Origin: Achromobacter veterisilvae
GTDB taxonomy: Bacteria; Pseudomonadota; Gammaproteobacteria; Burkholderiales; Burkholderiaceae_B
Direction: 5' to 3'
Assembly: GCF_900496975.1 (NCBI RefSeq)
Contig: NZ_UFQC01000015.1
Coordinates: 1-64,000 of the forward strand
Length of the DNA stretch: 64,000 nt
Shown here: positions 55,083 to 64,000 of the stretch, piece after piece
Position numbering within the stretch: position 1 is the stretch's first letter
How the letters are laid out: each line of letters opens with the position of its first letter
Notes under the pieces: generated by a model
The model's input: only the letters and a program-made list of their open reading frames with translations
What the model was told of the DNA's origin: nothing
Database searches by the model: none
Program-made: the position numbers and the translations under genes

Positions 55083-55913
55083 ATGGGCCTGACCGCCGCG
55101 GGCCCTGTGGATAACCCCGAAAAGGCCACGCCTTTGCTGGCTGTGGATAAGGTGTCGATCGAATACAAGACGCGTGAGCGGCGGGTTCGCGCCACGCATC
55201 AGGTGAGTTTCGATGTGCACGGCGCGGAGCGGTTCATCCTGCTGGGGCCCTCGGGCTGCGGAAAATCCACCCTGCTCAAGGCGGTTGCGGGCTTTATCGA
55301 TCCGACCGAAGGACGTATCGCCATAGACGGGCGGCCCGTGCGCGGCCCGGGGCCCGACCGCATCGTGGTGTTCCAGGAATTCGACCAGTTGCCGCCCTGG
55401 AAGACGCTGCGCCAGAACGTGGCGTTTCCGCTGCTGGCGTCGCGCAAGCTGGGCCGCCGCGAAGCGGACGAACGCGCCATGCACTACCTGGACAAGGTGG
55501 GCCTGTCCGCATTCGCCGACGCCTATCCGCACACGCTGTCCGGCGGCATGAAGCAGCGCGTGGCCATCGCGCGCGCCCTGGCCATGCAGCCGCGCGTGCT
55601 GCTGATGGACGAACCTTTCGCCGCGCTGGATGCGCTGACGCGCCGGCGCATGCAGGAAGAGCTGCTGGCGCTATGGGAAGACGTGCGCTTCACGCTGCTG
55701 TTCGTCACGCATTCGATCGAAGAGGCATTGGTGCTGGGCAGCCGCGTATTGTTGCTGTCGCCGCATCCGGGCCGCGTGCGCGCCGAATTGAACGCCCATG
55801 CCTTCGGGCTGCACAGCCAGGGCTCCGCGGCGTTCCAGTCGGCGGCCAGGCGCATCCACGACCTGCTGTTCGAATCGGCTCCGGCGGCGCCGGCCGAGCG
55901 CGCGGCGGCCTGA
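55083..55913 (+). CDS. ABC transporter ATP-binding protein (SsuB/TauB type)
   Basis: A 276-residue ATPase with Walker [13 protein letters not shown], signature LSGGMKQRVAIARALA, Walker B VLLMDEPFAALDAL and H-loop VTHSIEEALVLGSR. It starts 1 bp after the binding-protein stop codon. Two perfect DnaA 9-mers (55106 and 55142, 36 bp apart) sit in its first 25 codons. Confidence 0.93.
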   Translation: MGLTAAGPVDNPEKATPLLAVDKVSIEYKTRERRVRATHQVSFDVHGAERFILLGPSGCGKSTLLKAVAGFIDPTEGRIAIDGRPVRGPGPDRIVVFQEFDQLPPWKTLRQNVAFPLLASRKLGRREADERAMHYLDKVGLSAFADAYPHTLSGGMKQRVAIARALAMQPRVLLMDEPFAALDALTRRRMQEELLALWEDVRFTLLFVTHSIEEALVLGSRVLLLSPHPGRVRAELNAHAFGLHSQGSAAFQSAARRIHDLLFESAPAAPAERAAA

Positions 55914-55923
55914 AGGAAAACGC

Positions 55924-56802
55924 ATGAGCAATACCCATGCCGGAGCGATCCCGGTGCGTCCCGAGGTGGAGTACGAACTGCCCCCCTTGCCCGCGCAGGC
56001 GGCCGAAGCGCCCCTGCCCTGGCACGAGCGCCTGTGGCAGCACGCCAGCCTGCGCAAACTGTTGATCCTGGCGCTGCTGGCCGGCATCTGGGAGCTGGCG
56101 GCGCGCTATACCGACAACGACCTGCTGCTGCCCGGCGCATCGCAGACGGCGGCGGCCTTCGTGCAGGGCATCGCCAGCGGCGAACTGCTGGCGCGCGCGG
56201 GGCAGTCCCTGCGTGTGCTGGTGCAGGGTTACGCGGCCGGCGTGGCGCTGGCCTTCGTGCTGACGACGCTGGCCGTGTCGACGCGGTTCGGGCGCGACCT
56301 GCTGTCGACGCTGACCGCGATGTTCAACCCGCTGCCCGCCATCGCGCTATTGCCGCTGGCGCTGCTGTGGTTCGGCCTGGGCGAAGGCAGCCTGGTATTC
56401 GTGCTGATCCATTCCGTGCTGTGGGCGCTGGCGCTGAACATGTACGCGGGCTTCCTGGGCGTGTCGGAGACCTTGCGCATGGCGGGGCGCAACTACGGGC
56501 TGACGGGCTTGCGCTACGTCCTGCAGATCCTGGTGCCGGCGGCGCTGCCGGCCATCCTGGCCGGGCTGCGGATAGGCTGGGCGTTCGCGTGGCGCACGCT
56601 GATCGCGGCGGAACTGGTGTTCGGCGCCTCCAGCGGCAAGGGCGGGCTGGGCTGGTACATCTTCCAGAACCGCAACGAGTTGTACACAGACCGCGTGTTC
56701 GCGGGGCTGGCCGCGGTGGTGATCATCGGCCTGCTTGTGGAAAACCTGGGGTTCGACACCTTGGAGCGTTTCACGGTCCGGCGCTGGGGCATGCAGCGCT
56801 GA
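55924..56802 (+). CDS. ABC transporter permease (SsuC/TauC type)
   Basis: A 292-residue membrane protein with six hydrophobic helices. The EAA-type loop is SETLRMAGRNYGLTGLRYVL, and LQILVPAALPAILAGLRIGW follows. It lies 10 bp after the ATPase gene and ends the importer operon. A hydrophilic N-terminal tail of about 45 residues precedes the first helix. Confidence 0.92.
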   Translation: MSNTHAGAIPVRPEVEYELPPLPAQAAEAPLPWHERLWQHASLRKLLILALLAGIWELAARYTDNDLLLPGASQTAAAFVQGIASGELLARAGQSLRVLVQGYAAGVALAFVLTTLAVSTRFGRDLLSTLTAMFNPLPAIALLPLALLWFGLGEGSLVFVLIHSVLWALALNMYAGFLGVSETLRMAGRNYGLTGLRYVLQILVPAALPAILAGLRIGWAFAWRTLIAAELVFGASSGKGGLGWYIFQNRNELYTDRVFAGLAAVVIIGLLVENLGFDTLERFTVRRWGMQR

Positions 56803-56811
56803 TGCCCCGAT

Positions 56812-56838
56812 AAAAAAGGCGGCCCTGTCCGGGCCGCC
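56812..56838 (-). terminator. Rho-independent terminator after the catalase gene
   Basis: Arms GGCGGCCC (56818-56825) and GGGCCGCC (56831-56838) with a 5-nt loop, followed on the minus strand by six T (56812-56817). It also separates the convergent permease gene. Confidence 0.92.
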
Positions 56839-56860
56839 CTGCGCTTGGCGCCTTGCGGGA

Positions 56861-58306
56861 TTACAGCTTCAGTCCCAGCGCCTTGGCCACGCCCGCCGCA
56901 TAGGCCGGATCGGCCTTCCGGAAATGTTCCAGTTGGCGGCGCTGGATTTCCTCGGGCACGCCCGCCATGTGGCGGCCGATGTTGCCGAACAGCAGTTCCT
57001 GCTGGGCGGGCGTCATCAGGCGGAACAAGGCGCCCGGCTGCGAATAGTAGTCATCGTCCACGCGATGGTTCCAGCGATCGGCGGCTTGACCGTCCAGCGC
57101 CAGCGGCGGCTCGGCCGCGGACGGGGTTTCCTTCCATTCGCCGAAACTATTGGGCTCGTAGTTCAGGGTGGCGCCGGCATTGCCGTCGACGCGCCCGGCG
57201 CCGTCGCGGTGGTAGCTGTGGAACGGGCAGCGCGGCGTGTTCACGGGGATCTGGTGGTGGTTGATGCCCAGGCGGTAGCGATGCGTGTCGCCATAGGAGA
57301 ACAGGCGGCCCTGCAGCATCTTGTCCGGCGAGAAGCCGATGCCGGGGACCACGTTGGCCGGCGTGAACGCGGCCTGCTCCACTTCCGCGAAATAGTTTTC
57401 GGGGTTCTTGTTCAGCTCCAGCACGCCGACCTCGATCAGGGGGTAGTCGCCGTGCGGCCAGACCTTGGTCAGATCGAAGGGATTGATGTGGTAGGTCGCG
57501 GCTTCGGCCTCGGGCATGATCTGCACCTTCAGCGTCCACTTCGGGAAGTTGCCCTGTTCGATGTTGTTGAACAGGTCGCGCTGCGAGCTTTCACGGTCGT
57601 GCGCGACGACTTGCGCCGCTTCCTCGTCGGTCAGACAGGCGATGCCCTGCTGCGACTTGAAGTGGAATTTCACGTAGAAGCGTTCGCCGTCCTTGTTGAT
57701 GAAGCTGAACGTGTGCGAGCCGAAGCCGTGCTGCTGGCGCAGGTTGGCGGGGATGCCGCGGTCGCTCATCAGGGTGGTGACCTGGTGCAGCGACTCGGGG
57801 TTGAGCGACCAGAAATCCCAGGCGGCGGTGGCGCTGCGCAGGTTGGACTTGGGTTCGCGTTTCTGCGTGTGGATAAAGTCCGGGAACTTCAGCGGGTCGC
57901 GGATGAAGAAGACGGGCGTGTTGTTGCCCACCAGGTCCCAGTTGCCCTCGTCGGTATAGAACTTGATGGCGAAGCCGCGCACGTCGCGTTCGGTGTCCGC
58001 CGCGCCGCGTTCGCCGGCCACGGTGGAGAAGCGCAGGAACAGCGGGGTCTGCTTGCCGATCTGGGAGAAGATGCTGGCGCGGGTGTAGCGCGAGATGTCG
58101 TGCGTGACAGTGAAGGTGCCGTATGCGCCGGAACCCTTGGCGTGCACGACGCGTTCGGGAATGCGTTCGCGGTCGAAATGCGCGAGCTTTTCAAGCAGCC
58201 AGAAATCCTGCAACAGCGCCGGGCCACGGGGGCCTGCGGTCATCGTGTTGTTGTTGTCCGCTACCGGCGCGCCCGAGGCGGTGGTCAGATGTTTCTTGTC
58301 GGTCAT
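56861..58306 (-). CDS. katA: Monofunctional haem catalase (KatA type)
   Basis: A 481-residue small-subunit catalase that dismutates hydrogen peroxide. The distal His lies in [14 protein letters not shown] (about residue 54), Asn in FTHTQ-region [14 protein letters not shown], and the proximal haem-ligand Tyr in [14 protein letters not shown] (about residue 340). It has no signal peptide, so it is probably cytoplasmic. Its promoter region (58307-58500) holds some AT-rich half-sites, but no clear OxyR operator. Confidence 0.95.
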   Translation of the reverse strand: MTDKKHLTTASGAPVADNNNTMTAGPRGPALLQDFWLLEKLAHFDRERIPERVVHAKGSGAYGTFTVTHDISRYTRASIFSQIGKQTPLFLRFSTVAGERGAADTERDVRGFAIKFYTDEGNWDLVGNNTPVFFIRDPLKFPDFIHTQKREPKSNLRSATAAWDFWSLNPESLHQVTTLMSDRGIPANLRQQHGFGSHTFSFINKDGERFYVKFHFKSQQGIACLTDEEAAQVVAHDRESSQRDLFNNIEQGNFPKWTLKVQIMPEAEAATYHINPFDLTKVWPHGDYPLIEVGVLELNKNPENYFAEVEQAAFTPANVVPGIGFSPDKMLQGRLFSYGDTHRYRLGINHHQIPVNTPRCPFHSYHRDGAGRVDGNAGATLNYEPNSFGEWKETPSAAEPPLALDGQAADRWNHRVDDDYYSQPGALFRLMTPAQQELLFGNIGRHMAGVPEEIQRRQLEHFRKADPAYAAGVAKALGLKL

Positions 58307-58513
58307 AGCACACTCCCTATGTCATTCCTGGAATGCGGGGCCGTTGCGGGCCCGCGCCGTGTCTGGGATCTCCCTGGCATTGCCGGCCGGGGATATCTCC
58401 GACACATCATAGGGGTCTTGGTTTGCAATGTGAAGTTGATTGGAACATCATGCTTGATTAAGAATAACTATCGCCAAAACAAAGGATGCGCGCGCCTGGC
58501 GCCGGGCGCGCAC

Positions 58514-58542
58514 AAAAAAAAACCGGCCCATAAGGGCCGGTT
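58514..58542 (-). terminator. Rho-independent terminator after yidC
   Basis: Arms AACCGGCCC (58521-58529) and GGGCCGGTT (58534-58542) with a 4-nt loop, followed on the minus strand by a T run (58514-58522, overlapping the stem foot). It lies 18 bp after the yidC stop. Confidence 0.93.
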
Positions 58543-58559
58543 CTTTGCCAGGGCACGCT

Positions 58560-60239
58560 TCAGCGGTTCGCCGCGGCTTCCGTCTTGCGCTGCAAGGCGC
58601 GCGTGATGGACCACTGCTGCGCGATCGACAAGGTGTTGTTGACGCACCAGTACAGCACCAGGCCGGCCGGGAAGAAGAACATCATCCCGCCGAACACCAG
58701 CGGCATGATCATCATGACCTTGGCCTGGACGGGGTCCGGGGGCGTCGGGTTCAGTTTGATCTGCAGGAACATGGTGGCCATCATGATGGCGGGCAGAATG
58801 AAGAACGGGTCGCGGATCGAGAGGTCGTGCACCCACAGGATCCACGGCGCGCCGCGCATTTCCACGCTGGCCAGCAGCACCCAGTACAGCGAGATGAACA
58901 CCGGGATCTGCACCACCATCGGCAGGCAGCCGCCCAGCGGGTTGATCTTCTCGGTGCGGTACATCTCCATCATGGCCGCATTGAGCTTCTGCTTGTCGTC
59001 GCCGTACTTTTCCTTCAGGGCCTGAAGGCGCGGAGCCACCTGCTTCATGCGGGCCATGGAGCGGTAGCTGGCGGCGGCCAGGGGGTAGAACACGGCCTTG
59101 ATCAGCACGGTCAGCGCGACGATGGTCCAGCCCCAGTTACCCAGCAGGGAATGCAGCCAGGTCATCAGCTTGAACAGCGGCTTGGCGATGATGGTCAGCC
59201 AGCCGTAGTCGACGACCAGTTCCAGGCCGGGGGCGAGCGCCGCCATGGCCTTCTGGTCCTGCGGGCCGACCCACAGGTGCGAATCGACGCGCGCGGCGGC
59301 ACCCGGCGCGACGTCGCCGACGGCTTCGATGCTGCGGGCGGCGTACAGGTTCTTCTGCACTTCCAGCAGTTCGTTGTTGCGCGGCTTGCCCTGCGGGGGC
59401 ACCCAGGCGGTGGCGAAATAGTGCTGGACCACGGCGATCCAGCCGTTGTCCGCCTGCTTGATGTAGTTGGCCTTCTTCTTTTCGATATCGCCGAAGGTGA
59501 TCTTCTGGAACTTGTCCTGTTCCGAGTAGACGGCGAAGCCGGTGAAGGTGTGATAGAAGCTGGACGTGTCGGCGGGGTCGTTGCCGTCGCGCTCGAGCTG
59601 CAGATACAGCGCGGGCGTCACGGGGGCGGAGCCGACGTTGGCCAGGTCGTGGCGCACGTCGATGTCGTAGCGGCCGCGATGCAGCGTGAACGTCTTGGTG
59701 ACCTTCATGCCGCCCGATTCGCTTTCGAACGCGACGGCCAGGCTGTCGCCGGTCATCTGGCGGTCGGAGGAGACGAAGCGGAAAGGCGTCTGGTGCGTGG
59801 GGAAGCTCTGGCCGTTGGGCGCGCCGACGACGCCGGTCTGCACCACGTAGTTCAGGCCGGCGGAGCGGTCCAGCAGCACCGTGGGCTTGTCCGGCTGGCC
59901 GGTGGCCGGGTACTTCAGCAGTTCGGCGCGCACCAGTTGGGCGCCCATCGTGTCGAACGTCAGGCGCAGCACGTCGGTCGTGATGACGATCTCTTCCGAG
60001 CGCGCGGCAGCCGGCGCGGCGGCGCCGGGCACGGCGGACGGAGCCGCCGCCGCGGGAACGGGGGAACTGGGCACCGAGGGTGTCGCGTTGTTCGCGGCCG
60101 CCTGCGGTTCACTCGTGCTGGCCGCGGGCGTGGGGCCCCCGAACAGCGACGGCTTGCCGTTATGGATTTGCCAGTTGTTCCATAGGAGCAACAGCGAGAA
60201 GGAAAAAATCATCCAGAGGACGGTTCGTCGGATATCCAT
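58560..60239 (-). CDS. yidC: Membrane protein insertase YidC
   Basis: A 559-residue Oxa1-family insertase. N-terminal helix MDIRRTVLWMIFSFSLLLLW, a large periplasmic domain (about residues 60-345), then five C-terminal helices including NWGWTIVALTVLIKAVFYPL with the hydrophilic-groove Arg region SYRSMARMKQ and the GGCLPMVVQIPVFISLYWVL segment. It inserts membrane proteins alone or with Sec. It is the last gene of rpmH-rnpA-yidD-yidC. Confidence 0.97.
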   Translation of the reverse strand: MDIRRTVLWMIFSFSLLLLWNNWQIHNGKPSLFGGPTPAASTSEPQAAANNATPSVPSSPVPAAAAPSAVPGAAAPAAARSEEIVITTDVLRLTFDTMGAQLVRAELLKYPATGQPDKPTVLLDRSAGLNYVVQTGVVGAPNGQSFPTHQTPFRFVSSDRQMTGDSLAVAFESESGGMKVTKTFTLHRGRYDIDVRHDLANVGSAPVTPALYLQLERDGNDPADTSSFYHTFTGFAVYSEQDKFQKITFGDIEKKKANYIKQADNGWIAVVQHYFATAWVPPQGKPRNNELLEVQKNLYAARSIEAVGDVAPGAAARVDSHLWVGPQDQKAMAALAPGLELVVDYGWLTIIAKPLFKLMTWLHSLLGNWGWTIVALTVLIKAVFYPLAAASYRSMARMKQVAPRLQALKEKYGDDKQKLNAAMMEMYRTEKINPLGGCLPMVVQIPVFISLYWVLLASVEMRGAPWILWVHDLSIRDPFFILPAIMMATMFLQIKLNPTPPDPVQAKVMMIMPLVFGGMMFFFPAGLVLYWCVNNTLSIAQQWSITRALQRKTEAAANR

Positions 60240-60287
60240 GGTGCCTACTGAAGTGAATACGGGCCAGCAAAGCCCGCCAGTTTAGCG

Positions 60288-60581
60288 TCAATCGTGCTCG
60301 GTGCGGTGGCTGTGGGAACAGCGGGGGGGGCCATTGGTTCCCTTGGCCGGCGGAACCGGATCCAACCCGCCGGGCGACCACGGGTGGCAGCGGCCGATGC
60401 GACGGACCGCGAGCCAGAAGCCGCGCCAGGCGCCGTGGCGCTCGATCGCTTCGATCGCGTACGCCGAGCAGGTGGGGGTAAAGCGGCACTGCCTGCCGAT
60501 CCAGGGACTCAGGAAGAACCTGTAGAACCGGATCGGGGCAATGAGTAAAACAGCCCCGAGCGAGCGGGTCCGGCCAGTCAT
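60288..60581 (-). CDS. yidD: Membrane protein insertion efficiency factor YidD
   Basis: A 97-residue small protein. [20 protein letters not shown] followed by [12 protein letters not shown], with the family cysteines and the GRCHPW motif, is diagnostic. It is a membrane-associated helper of YidC-dependent insertion. It overlaps the rnpA stop by 4 nt. The C terminus is extended beyond the core domain by about 20 residues. Confidence 0.95.
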   Translation of the reverse strand: MTGRTRSLGAVLLIAPIRFYRFFLSPWIGRQCRFTPTCSAYAIEAIERHGAWRGFWLAVRRIGRCHPWSPGGLDPVPPAKGTNGPPRCSHSHRTEHD

Positions 60582-60949
60582 CGCGCGATACGCCCAAAGT
60601 GAGCGTCCACTTCGGCCCTGACGCCGCGTTTGAGCGCGGTGAGCGTGGCGGGCGCGACCTTGCTATGCAGACGCACGACGTAATCCTTCGCCGGGAGGTC
60701 CAGGCGCCGGTGGCGGAACGCTTCGCGGATGACCCGCTTGATGGCGTTGCGCGTGCTGGCATGGGCGGCGAACCGCTTGGCGATCACCAGGCCCAGGCGG
60801 GCACAGGCATCCTGGCCGGGGGGCAGATCATTGGGAGCGGCGCTCACAATGAAGAACGCCCCTCGGGCAAGACGCCGGCCTTTGAGGGCGGCGGCAAACT
60901 CGGAGGGGCGATGCAGCCGCGCCTCCGGGGGAAGCGTGGCGCGCGGCAT
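60578..60949 (-). CDS. rnpA: Ribonuclease P protein component
   Basis: A 123-residue basic protein that assists the RNase P RNA in tRNA 5' maturation. [20 protein letters not shown] at the N terminus and the RNR-type segment [20 protein letters not shown] are present. The ATG at 60949 ([18 protein letters not shown]) was chosen; a TTG at 60994 would add 15 residues, and neither has a strong ribosome site. It follows rpmH and overlaps yidD by 4 nt. Confidence 0.93.
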   Translation of the reverse strand: MPRATLPPEARLHRPSEFAAALKGRRLARGAFFIVSAAPNDLPPGQDACARLGLVIAKRFAAHASTRNAIKRVIREAFRHRRLDLPAKDYVVRLHSKVAPATLTALKRGVRAEVDAHFGRIAR

Positions 60950-60998
60950 GGACTGCGGGTCGGGCGTCAGGTCTCCGGGAAAACCGGAAGACAAGGAC

Positions 60999-61133
60999 TT
61001 AGACGGCCAGACGCTTGCGGCCCTTGGCGCGACGTGCGCTCAGGATGGCGCGGCCAGCGCGGGTTTTCATGCGCACGCGAAAGCCATGGGTGCGCTTGCG
61101 GCGGGTAACGGAAGGTTGGTAGGTACGTTTCAT
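60999..61133 (-). CDS. rpmH: Ribosomal protein L34
   Basis: A 44-residue highly basic protein beginning [20 protein letters not shown] and ending [14 protein letters not shown], the standard L34 sequence and length. It is the first gene of the minus-strand unit, divergent from dnaA. Confidence 0.98.
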   Translation of the reverse strand: MKRTYQPSVTRRKRTHGFRVRMKTRAGRAILSARRAKGRKRLAV

Positions 61134-61528
61134 GGACGATCCACAAAAAGAACAAGAGTCAGAAGGGACCTGCCCGGAGGGTTCCTGGTCGCGCATTCAG
61201 GTAGCGGGTATCTGGCGGGCATTTTTGCAACATAGGCAAAAAACAACTCGCAGACGGGGCTCTGACCGGGAAAAACCCAGGCGACCTTTATAGAAGCTAG
61301 AACCGAGCACTTGCCATGGCGATACAGGTGAAAACACCCTTATCAGGCGAGCGCGGCCAAGCTCTCTGTGAAACCTTCTGACAGACAGAATTCGGAAAAG
61401 CCCACCATTTCAGCAAGTTTTCCCTGTCTTGTCAAACAGTTAAGCCTGCGCCCCCCGGACACTTATGCCCTACCCTGTGGATAACCCCAGCCCAGGCAAG
61501 GTAGAATCGAGGTTTGAATAAGAGCGAC
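61134..61528. other. rpmH-dnaA divergent intergenic region
   Basis: This 395-bp gap has no gene. It must carry the rpmH promoter (minus) and the dnaA promoter (plus). I see only one perfect DnaA 9-mer (61476-61484), and no dense box cluster or parS site, so it is a poorer origin candidate than 22047-24326. Confidence 0.6.
61476..61507 (+). promoter_or_regulatory. dnaA: Putative dnaA promoter overlapped by a DnaA box
   Basis: TAGAAT (61502-61507) is a good -10 candidate. Seventeen bases upstream the -35 position falls on the end of a perfect DnaA 9-mer TGTGGATAA (61476-61484). DnaA bound there would block polymerase, fitting the known autorepression of dnaA. Confidence 0.55.
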
Positions 61529-62989
61529 ATGAAAGAATTCTGGCAGACCTGCGTCAGTCGTCTTGAGCAGGAACTCCCCCCCCAACAAATCAGCGCGTGG
61601 ATACGACCGCTGGTCCCGCTTGCGTATGACGAGACGCAGGCGGTGCTGCGCGTTGCCGCGCCCAACCGCTTCAAGCTGGACTGGGTGCGCAAGAACTTTT
61701 CCCACCAGATCGAAGCGTTGGCCGCGGAGTGGTTCGAGCGTCCGGTGCAGGTCCTGTTCGAGTTGCCTTCCCATGGCGCCGCGCCGCGCATGCCGGTCGC
61801 GCCCGTGCGGGCCGCGCAAGCGCAGACCCATCCGTCCGGCGCGTCCCCCTTAGGCGGCGCTCCGCCCACGAGCGCGCCGGCCGCGGCACCCGCCGCGGCG
61901 CAGGCGCCCGCCACGACGGCGGCGGCGCAGGCCGTGAACGCGGATGCCGCCAACATCGTGTACGAGCGCTCGCGCCTGAACACCGACCTGACCTTCGAGA
62001 ACTTCGTGACCGGCAAGGCGAACCAGCTCGCGCGCGCCGCCGCGCTGCAGGTCGCCGAGAATCCGGGCACGTCCTACAACCCGCTGTTCCTGTATGGCGG
62101 CGTGGGCCTGGGCAAGACCCACCTGATCCACGCCATCGGCAATGCGATGGTGGCGGCGGGCACCGGCGTGCGCGTGCGCTACGTGCATGCCGACCAGTAC
62201 GTGTCCGACGTGGTGAAGGCCTACCAGCGCAAGGCGTTCGACGATTTCAAGCGCTACTACCATTCGCTGGACCTGCTGCTGATCGACGACATCCAGTTCT
62301 TCTCCGGCAAGAACCGCACGCAGGAAGAATTCTTCTACGCGTTCGAAGCGATGGTCGCGCAGCGCAAGCAGATCATCATCACCAGCGATACGTATCCGAA
62401 GGAACTGTCCGGCATCGACAGCCGGCTGATTTCGCGCTTCGATTCCGGCCTGACGGTGGCCATCGAGCCCCCGGAACTCGAAATGCGCGTGGCGATCCTG
62501 CTGCGCAAGGCGGAATCCGAAGGCGTGCCCATGCCCGAGGAAGTGGCGTTCTTCATCGCCAAGCATCTGCGCAGCAACGTGCGCGAACTGGAAGGCGCGC
62601 TGCGCAAGGTCCTGGCCTATGCGCGCTTCCACGGCCGTGACGTGCTGACGGTGGATGTCTGCAAGGAAGCCCTGAAGGATCTCCTGTCCGTTTCCAACGG
62701 GCAGATCACCGTCGAGAACATCCAGAAGACGGTGGCGGATTTCTACAAGATCAAGGTGGCCGACATGTATTCGAAACGCCGGCCCGCGAATATCGCCTTG
62801 CCGCGCCAGGTTGCGATGTACCTGGCGAAGGAGCTGACCCAGAAAAGCCTGCCGGAAATCGGCGATCTGTTCGGTGGCCGTGATCACACCACCGTGCTGC
62901 ATGCCGTACGCAAGATTTCCGATGCCCGCGCCAAGCAAGCGGAACTCAACCATACCCTGCACGTGTTGGAACAAACTCTAAAAGGATGA
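61529..62989 (+). CDS. dnaA: Chromosomal replication initiator DnaA
   Basis: A 486-residue AAA+ initiator. Domain I is [20 protein letters not shown] onwards; a long Ala/Pro-rich linker (about residues 83-140) forms domain II. Walker A GGVGLGKT (190-197) and Walker [10 protein letters not shown] follow, and the DNA-binding signature [12 protein letters not shown] is near residue 450. The ATG at 61529 gives the family N terminus; a TTG five codons upstream is less likely. dnaN follows with a 2-nt gap. Confidence 0.97.
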   Translation: MKEFWQTCVSRLEQELPPQQISAWIRPLVPLAYDETQAVLRVAAPNRFKLDWVRKNFSHQIEALAAEWFERPVQVLFELPSHGAAPRMPVAPVRAAQAQTHPSGASPLGGAPPTSAPAAAPAAAQAPATTAAAQAVNADAANIVYERSRLNTDLTFENFVTGKANQLARAAALQVAENPGTSYNPLFLYGGVGLGKTHLIHAIGNAMVAAGTGVRVRYVHADQYVSDVVKAYQRKAFDDFKRYYHSLDLLLIDDIQFFSGKNRTQEEFFYAFEAMVAQRKQIIITSDTYPKELSGIDSRLISRFDSGLTVAIEPPELEMRVAILLRKAESEGVPMPEEVAFFIAKHLRSNVRELEGALRKVLAYARFHGRDVLTVDVCKEALKDLLSVSNGQITVENIQKTVADFYKIKVADMYSKRRPANIALPRQVAMYLAKELTQKSLPEIGDLFGGRDHTTVLHAVRKISDARAKQAELNHTLHVLEQTLKG

Positions 62990-62991
62990 AC

Positions 62992-64000
62992 ATGCAACTC
63001 GTACAAACCACACGCGATGCATTGCTGAAACCGCTGTCGACCGTGGCGGGCATCGTCGAAAGACGCCATACCCTGCCCATCCTGGCGAACATCCTCATGC
63101 GCAAGGAAGGCAACAAGGTCGCCTTCATTGCGACCGACCTGGAAGTACAGATCACCACGCATGCCGACTTCGGCGTGGGCCAGGACAACGAGTCCACCAC
63201 CGTCGCGGCGCGCAAGCTGCTGGACATCCTGAAGGCGCTGCCGGACACGGGCGACGTGCGCCTGGCGCTGGCCAGCAACAAGCTGTCGGTGCAGTCGGCC
63301 AAGAGCCGCTTCGCGCTGCAGACGCTGGCCGCCAGCGAATTCCCCACCGTGGCTCAGCCCGAGCAGTGGGACGTATCGCTGACCATGCCGCAGCGCACGC
63401 TGCGCCACCTGTTCAACATGGTGCACTTCGCCATGGCGCAACAGGACATCCGCTACTACCTGAACGGCATGCTGCTGGTGTTCGAGCCGGGCCGCGTGCG
63501 CGCGGTCGCCACCGACGGCCACCGCCTGGCCCATTGCTCCACCGAAGCCGACGGCATCAGCGAACGCCACGAAGTGATCGTGCCGCGCAAGACCGTGCTG
63601 GAAATGCAGCGCCTGCTGGAAGACTCCGACGAGCCCGTCTCCATCGACGTGGCGCCGGGCCAGATCCGTTTCCGTTTCGGCGACGTCGAGCTGGTGTCCA
63701 AGCTGGTCGAAGGCAAGTTCCCCGATTTCACGCGCGTGATCCCGACGAACTACACGCGTCATTTCCTGGTCGGCCGCGAAGCGCTCCAGGGCAGCCTGCA
63801 GCGCGCCGCCATCCTGACCACCGACAAGTTCAAGGGCGTGCGCCTGCAACTGGCGCAGAACCAGATGAAGATCTCGTCGTCCAACGCCGAGCAGGAAGAG
63901 GCGCAGGAAGAGATCGACATCGACTACGGCCATGAAGCGCTGGACGTCGGCTTCAACGTGGGCTACCTGCTCGACGTGCTGGCCAACGTGAAGGTCGACA
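62992..64000 (+). CDS. dnaN: DNA polymerase III beta subunit (sliding clamp), 3' end outside window
   Basis: The first 336 codons are present. The protein begins MQLVQTTRDALLKPLSTVAG then IVERRHTLPILANILM, the classic clamp N terminus. Later segments such as AVATDGHRLAHCS and VEGKFPDFTRVIP are intact. The start at 62992 has AAAGGA upstream; an ATG two codons earlier (62986) lies inside the dnaA stop region. It tethers polymerase III to DNA and also regulates DnaA via Hda. Confidence 0.97.
   Translation, partial: MQLVQTTRDALLKPLSTVAGIVERRHTLPILANILMRKEGNKVAFIATDLEVQITTHADFGVGQDNESTTVAARKLLDILKALPDTGDVRLALASNKLSVQSAKSRFALQTLAASEFPTVAQPEQWDVSLTMPQRTLRHLFNMVHFAMAQQDIRYYLNGMLLVFEPGRVRAVATDGHRLAHCSTEADGISERHEVIVPRKTVLEMQRLLEDSDEPVSIDVAPGQIRFRFGDVELVSKLVEGKFPDFTRVIPTNYTRHFLVGREALQGSLQRAAILTTDKFKGVRLQLAQNQMKISSSNAEQEEAQEEIDIDYGHEALDVGFNVGYLLDVLANVKVD

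Noticed and set aside
58307-58500. Possible OxyR operator upstream of the catalase
   Set aside because: The ATAG-N7-CTAT spacing is met at only one or two of four quartets; too weak to call.

Overview
The window comes from a high-GC betaproteobacterium, most likely of the Alcaligenaceae (Bordetella/Achromobacter group). This rests on the tRNA-Tyr/Gly/Thr-tuf cluster, the order mnmG-rsmG-parA-parB beside a parS-rich intergenic region, the yidC-yidD-rnpA-rpmH/dnaA-dnaN block, and several Bug/TctC-type solute-binding proteins. No species call is possible from the sequence alone.

Layout. (1) 1-527: start of tuf and three tRNA genes, all on the minus strand. (2) 637-10244: a divergent catabolic and transport locus. 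An iron alcohol dehydrogenase, an aldehyde dehydrogenase, a glutamine-synthetase-like ligase and a HisN-like phosphatase lie on one side; a 2-aminoethylphosphonate-type ABC transporter and a DeoR regulator lie on the other. Together they look like uptake, dephosphorylation, gamma-glutamylation and oxidation of a phosphorylated amino alcohol. (3) 10274-15821: an organosulfur locus (thiol dioxygenase, cystathionine-lyase-like enzyme, four-module rhodanese, orphan Bug protein) divergent from a LysR gene. (4) 15835-22046: asparaginase, parB, a GNAT acetyltransferase lodged between parB and parA, rsmG and mnmG. (5) 22047-24326: a non-coding, AT-richer region with eight parS sites, a four-tract G-quadruplex motif and many DnaA boxes; this is the probable oriC. 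(6) 24327-34974: cold-shock protein, AbrB-like membrane protein, aminotransferase, tctCBA with its two-component system, ClC channel, GNAT. (7) 35125-41280: a small accessory islet with a Fic protein, membrane proteins, a winged-helix protein, DUF5343-like and DUF6641-like genes, a 37-residue gene with its own terminator, and repeated GTGTAC operator-like sites. (8) 41281-56802: mnmE, a dipeptide-type ABC operon with an M20 amidohydrolase, RidA/FAH genes, a frameshifted Bug gene, GntR, and a TauD-like dioxygenase with an SsuABC/TauABC-type transporter. (9) 56861-64000: catalase, then yidC-yidD-rnpA-rpmH divergent from dnaA-dnaN; dnaN runs off the end.

The housekeeping blocks at 16.8-24 kb and 58.5-64 kb carry chromosome replication and segregation functions. 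The putative origin is about 37 kb from dnaA. Perfect DnaA 9-mers recur through the window far more often than base composition predicts, including in coding sequence and directly upstream of transporter and hydrolase genes. All product calls come from reading motifs; no database search was possible.
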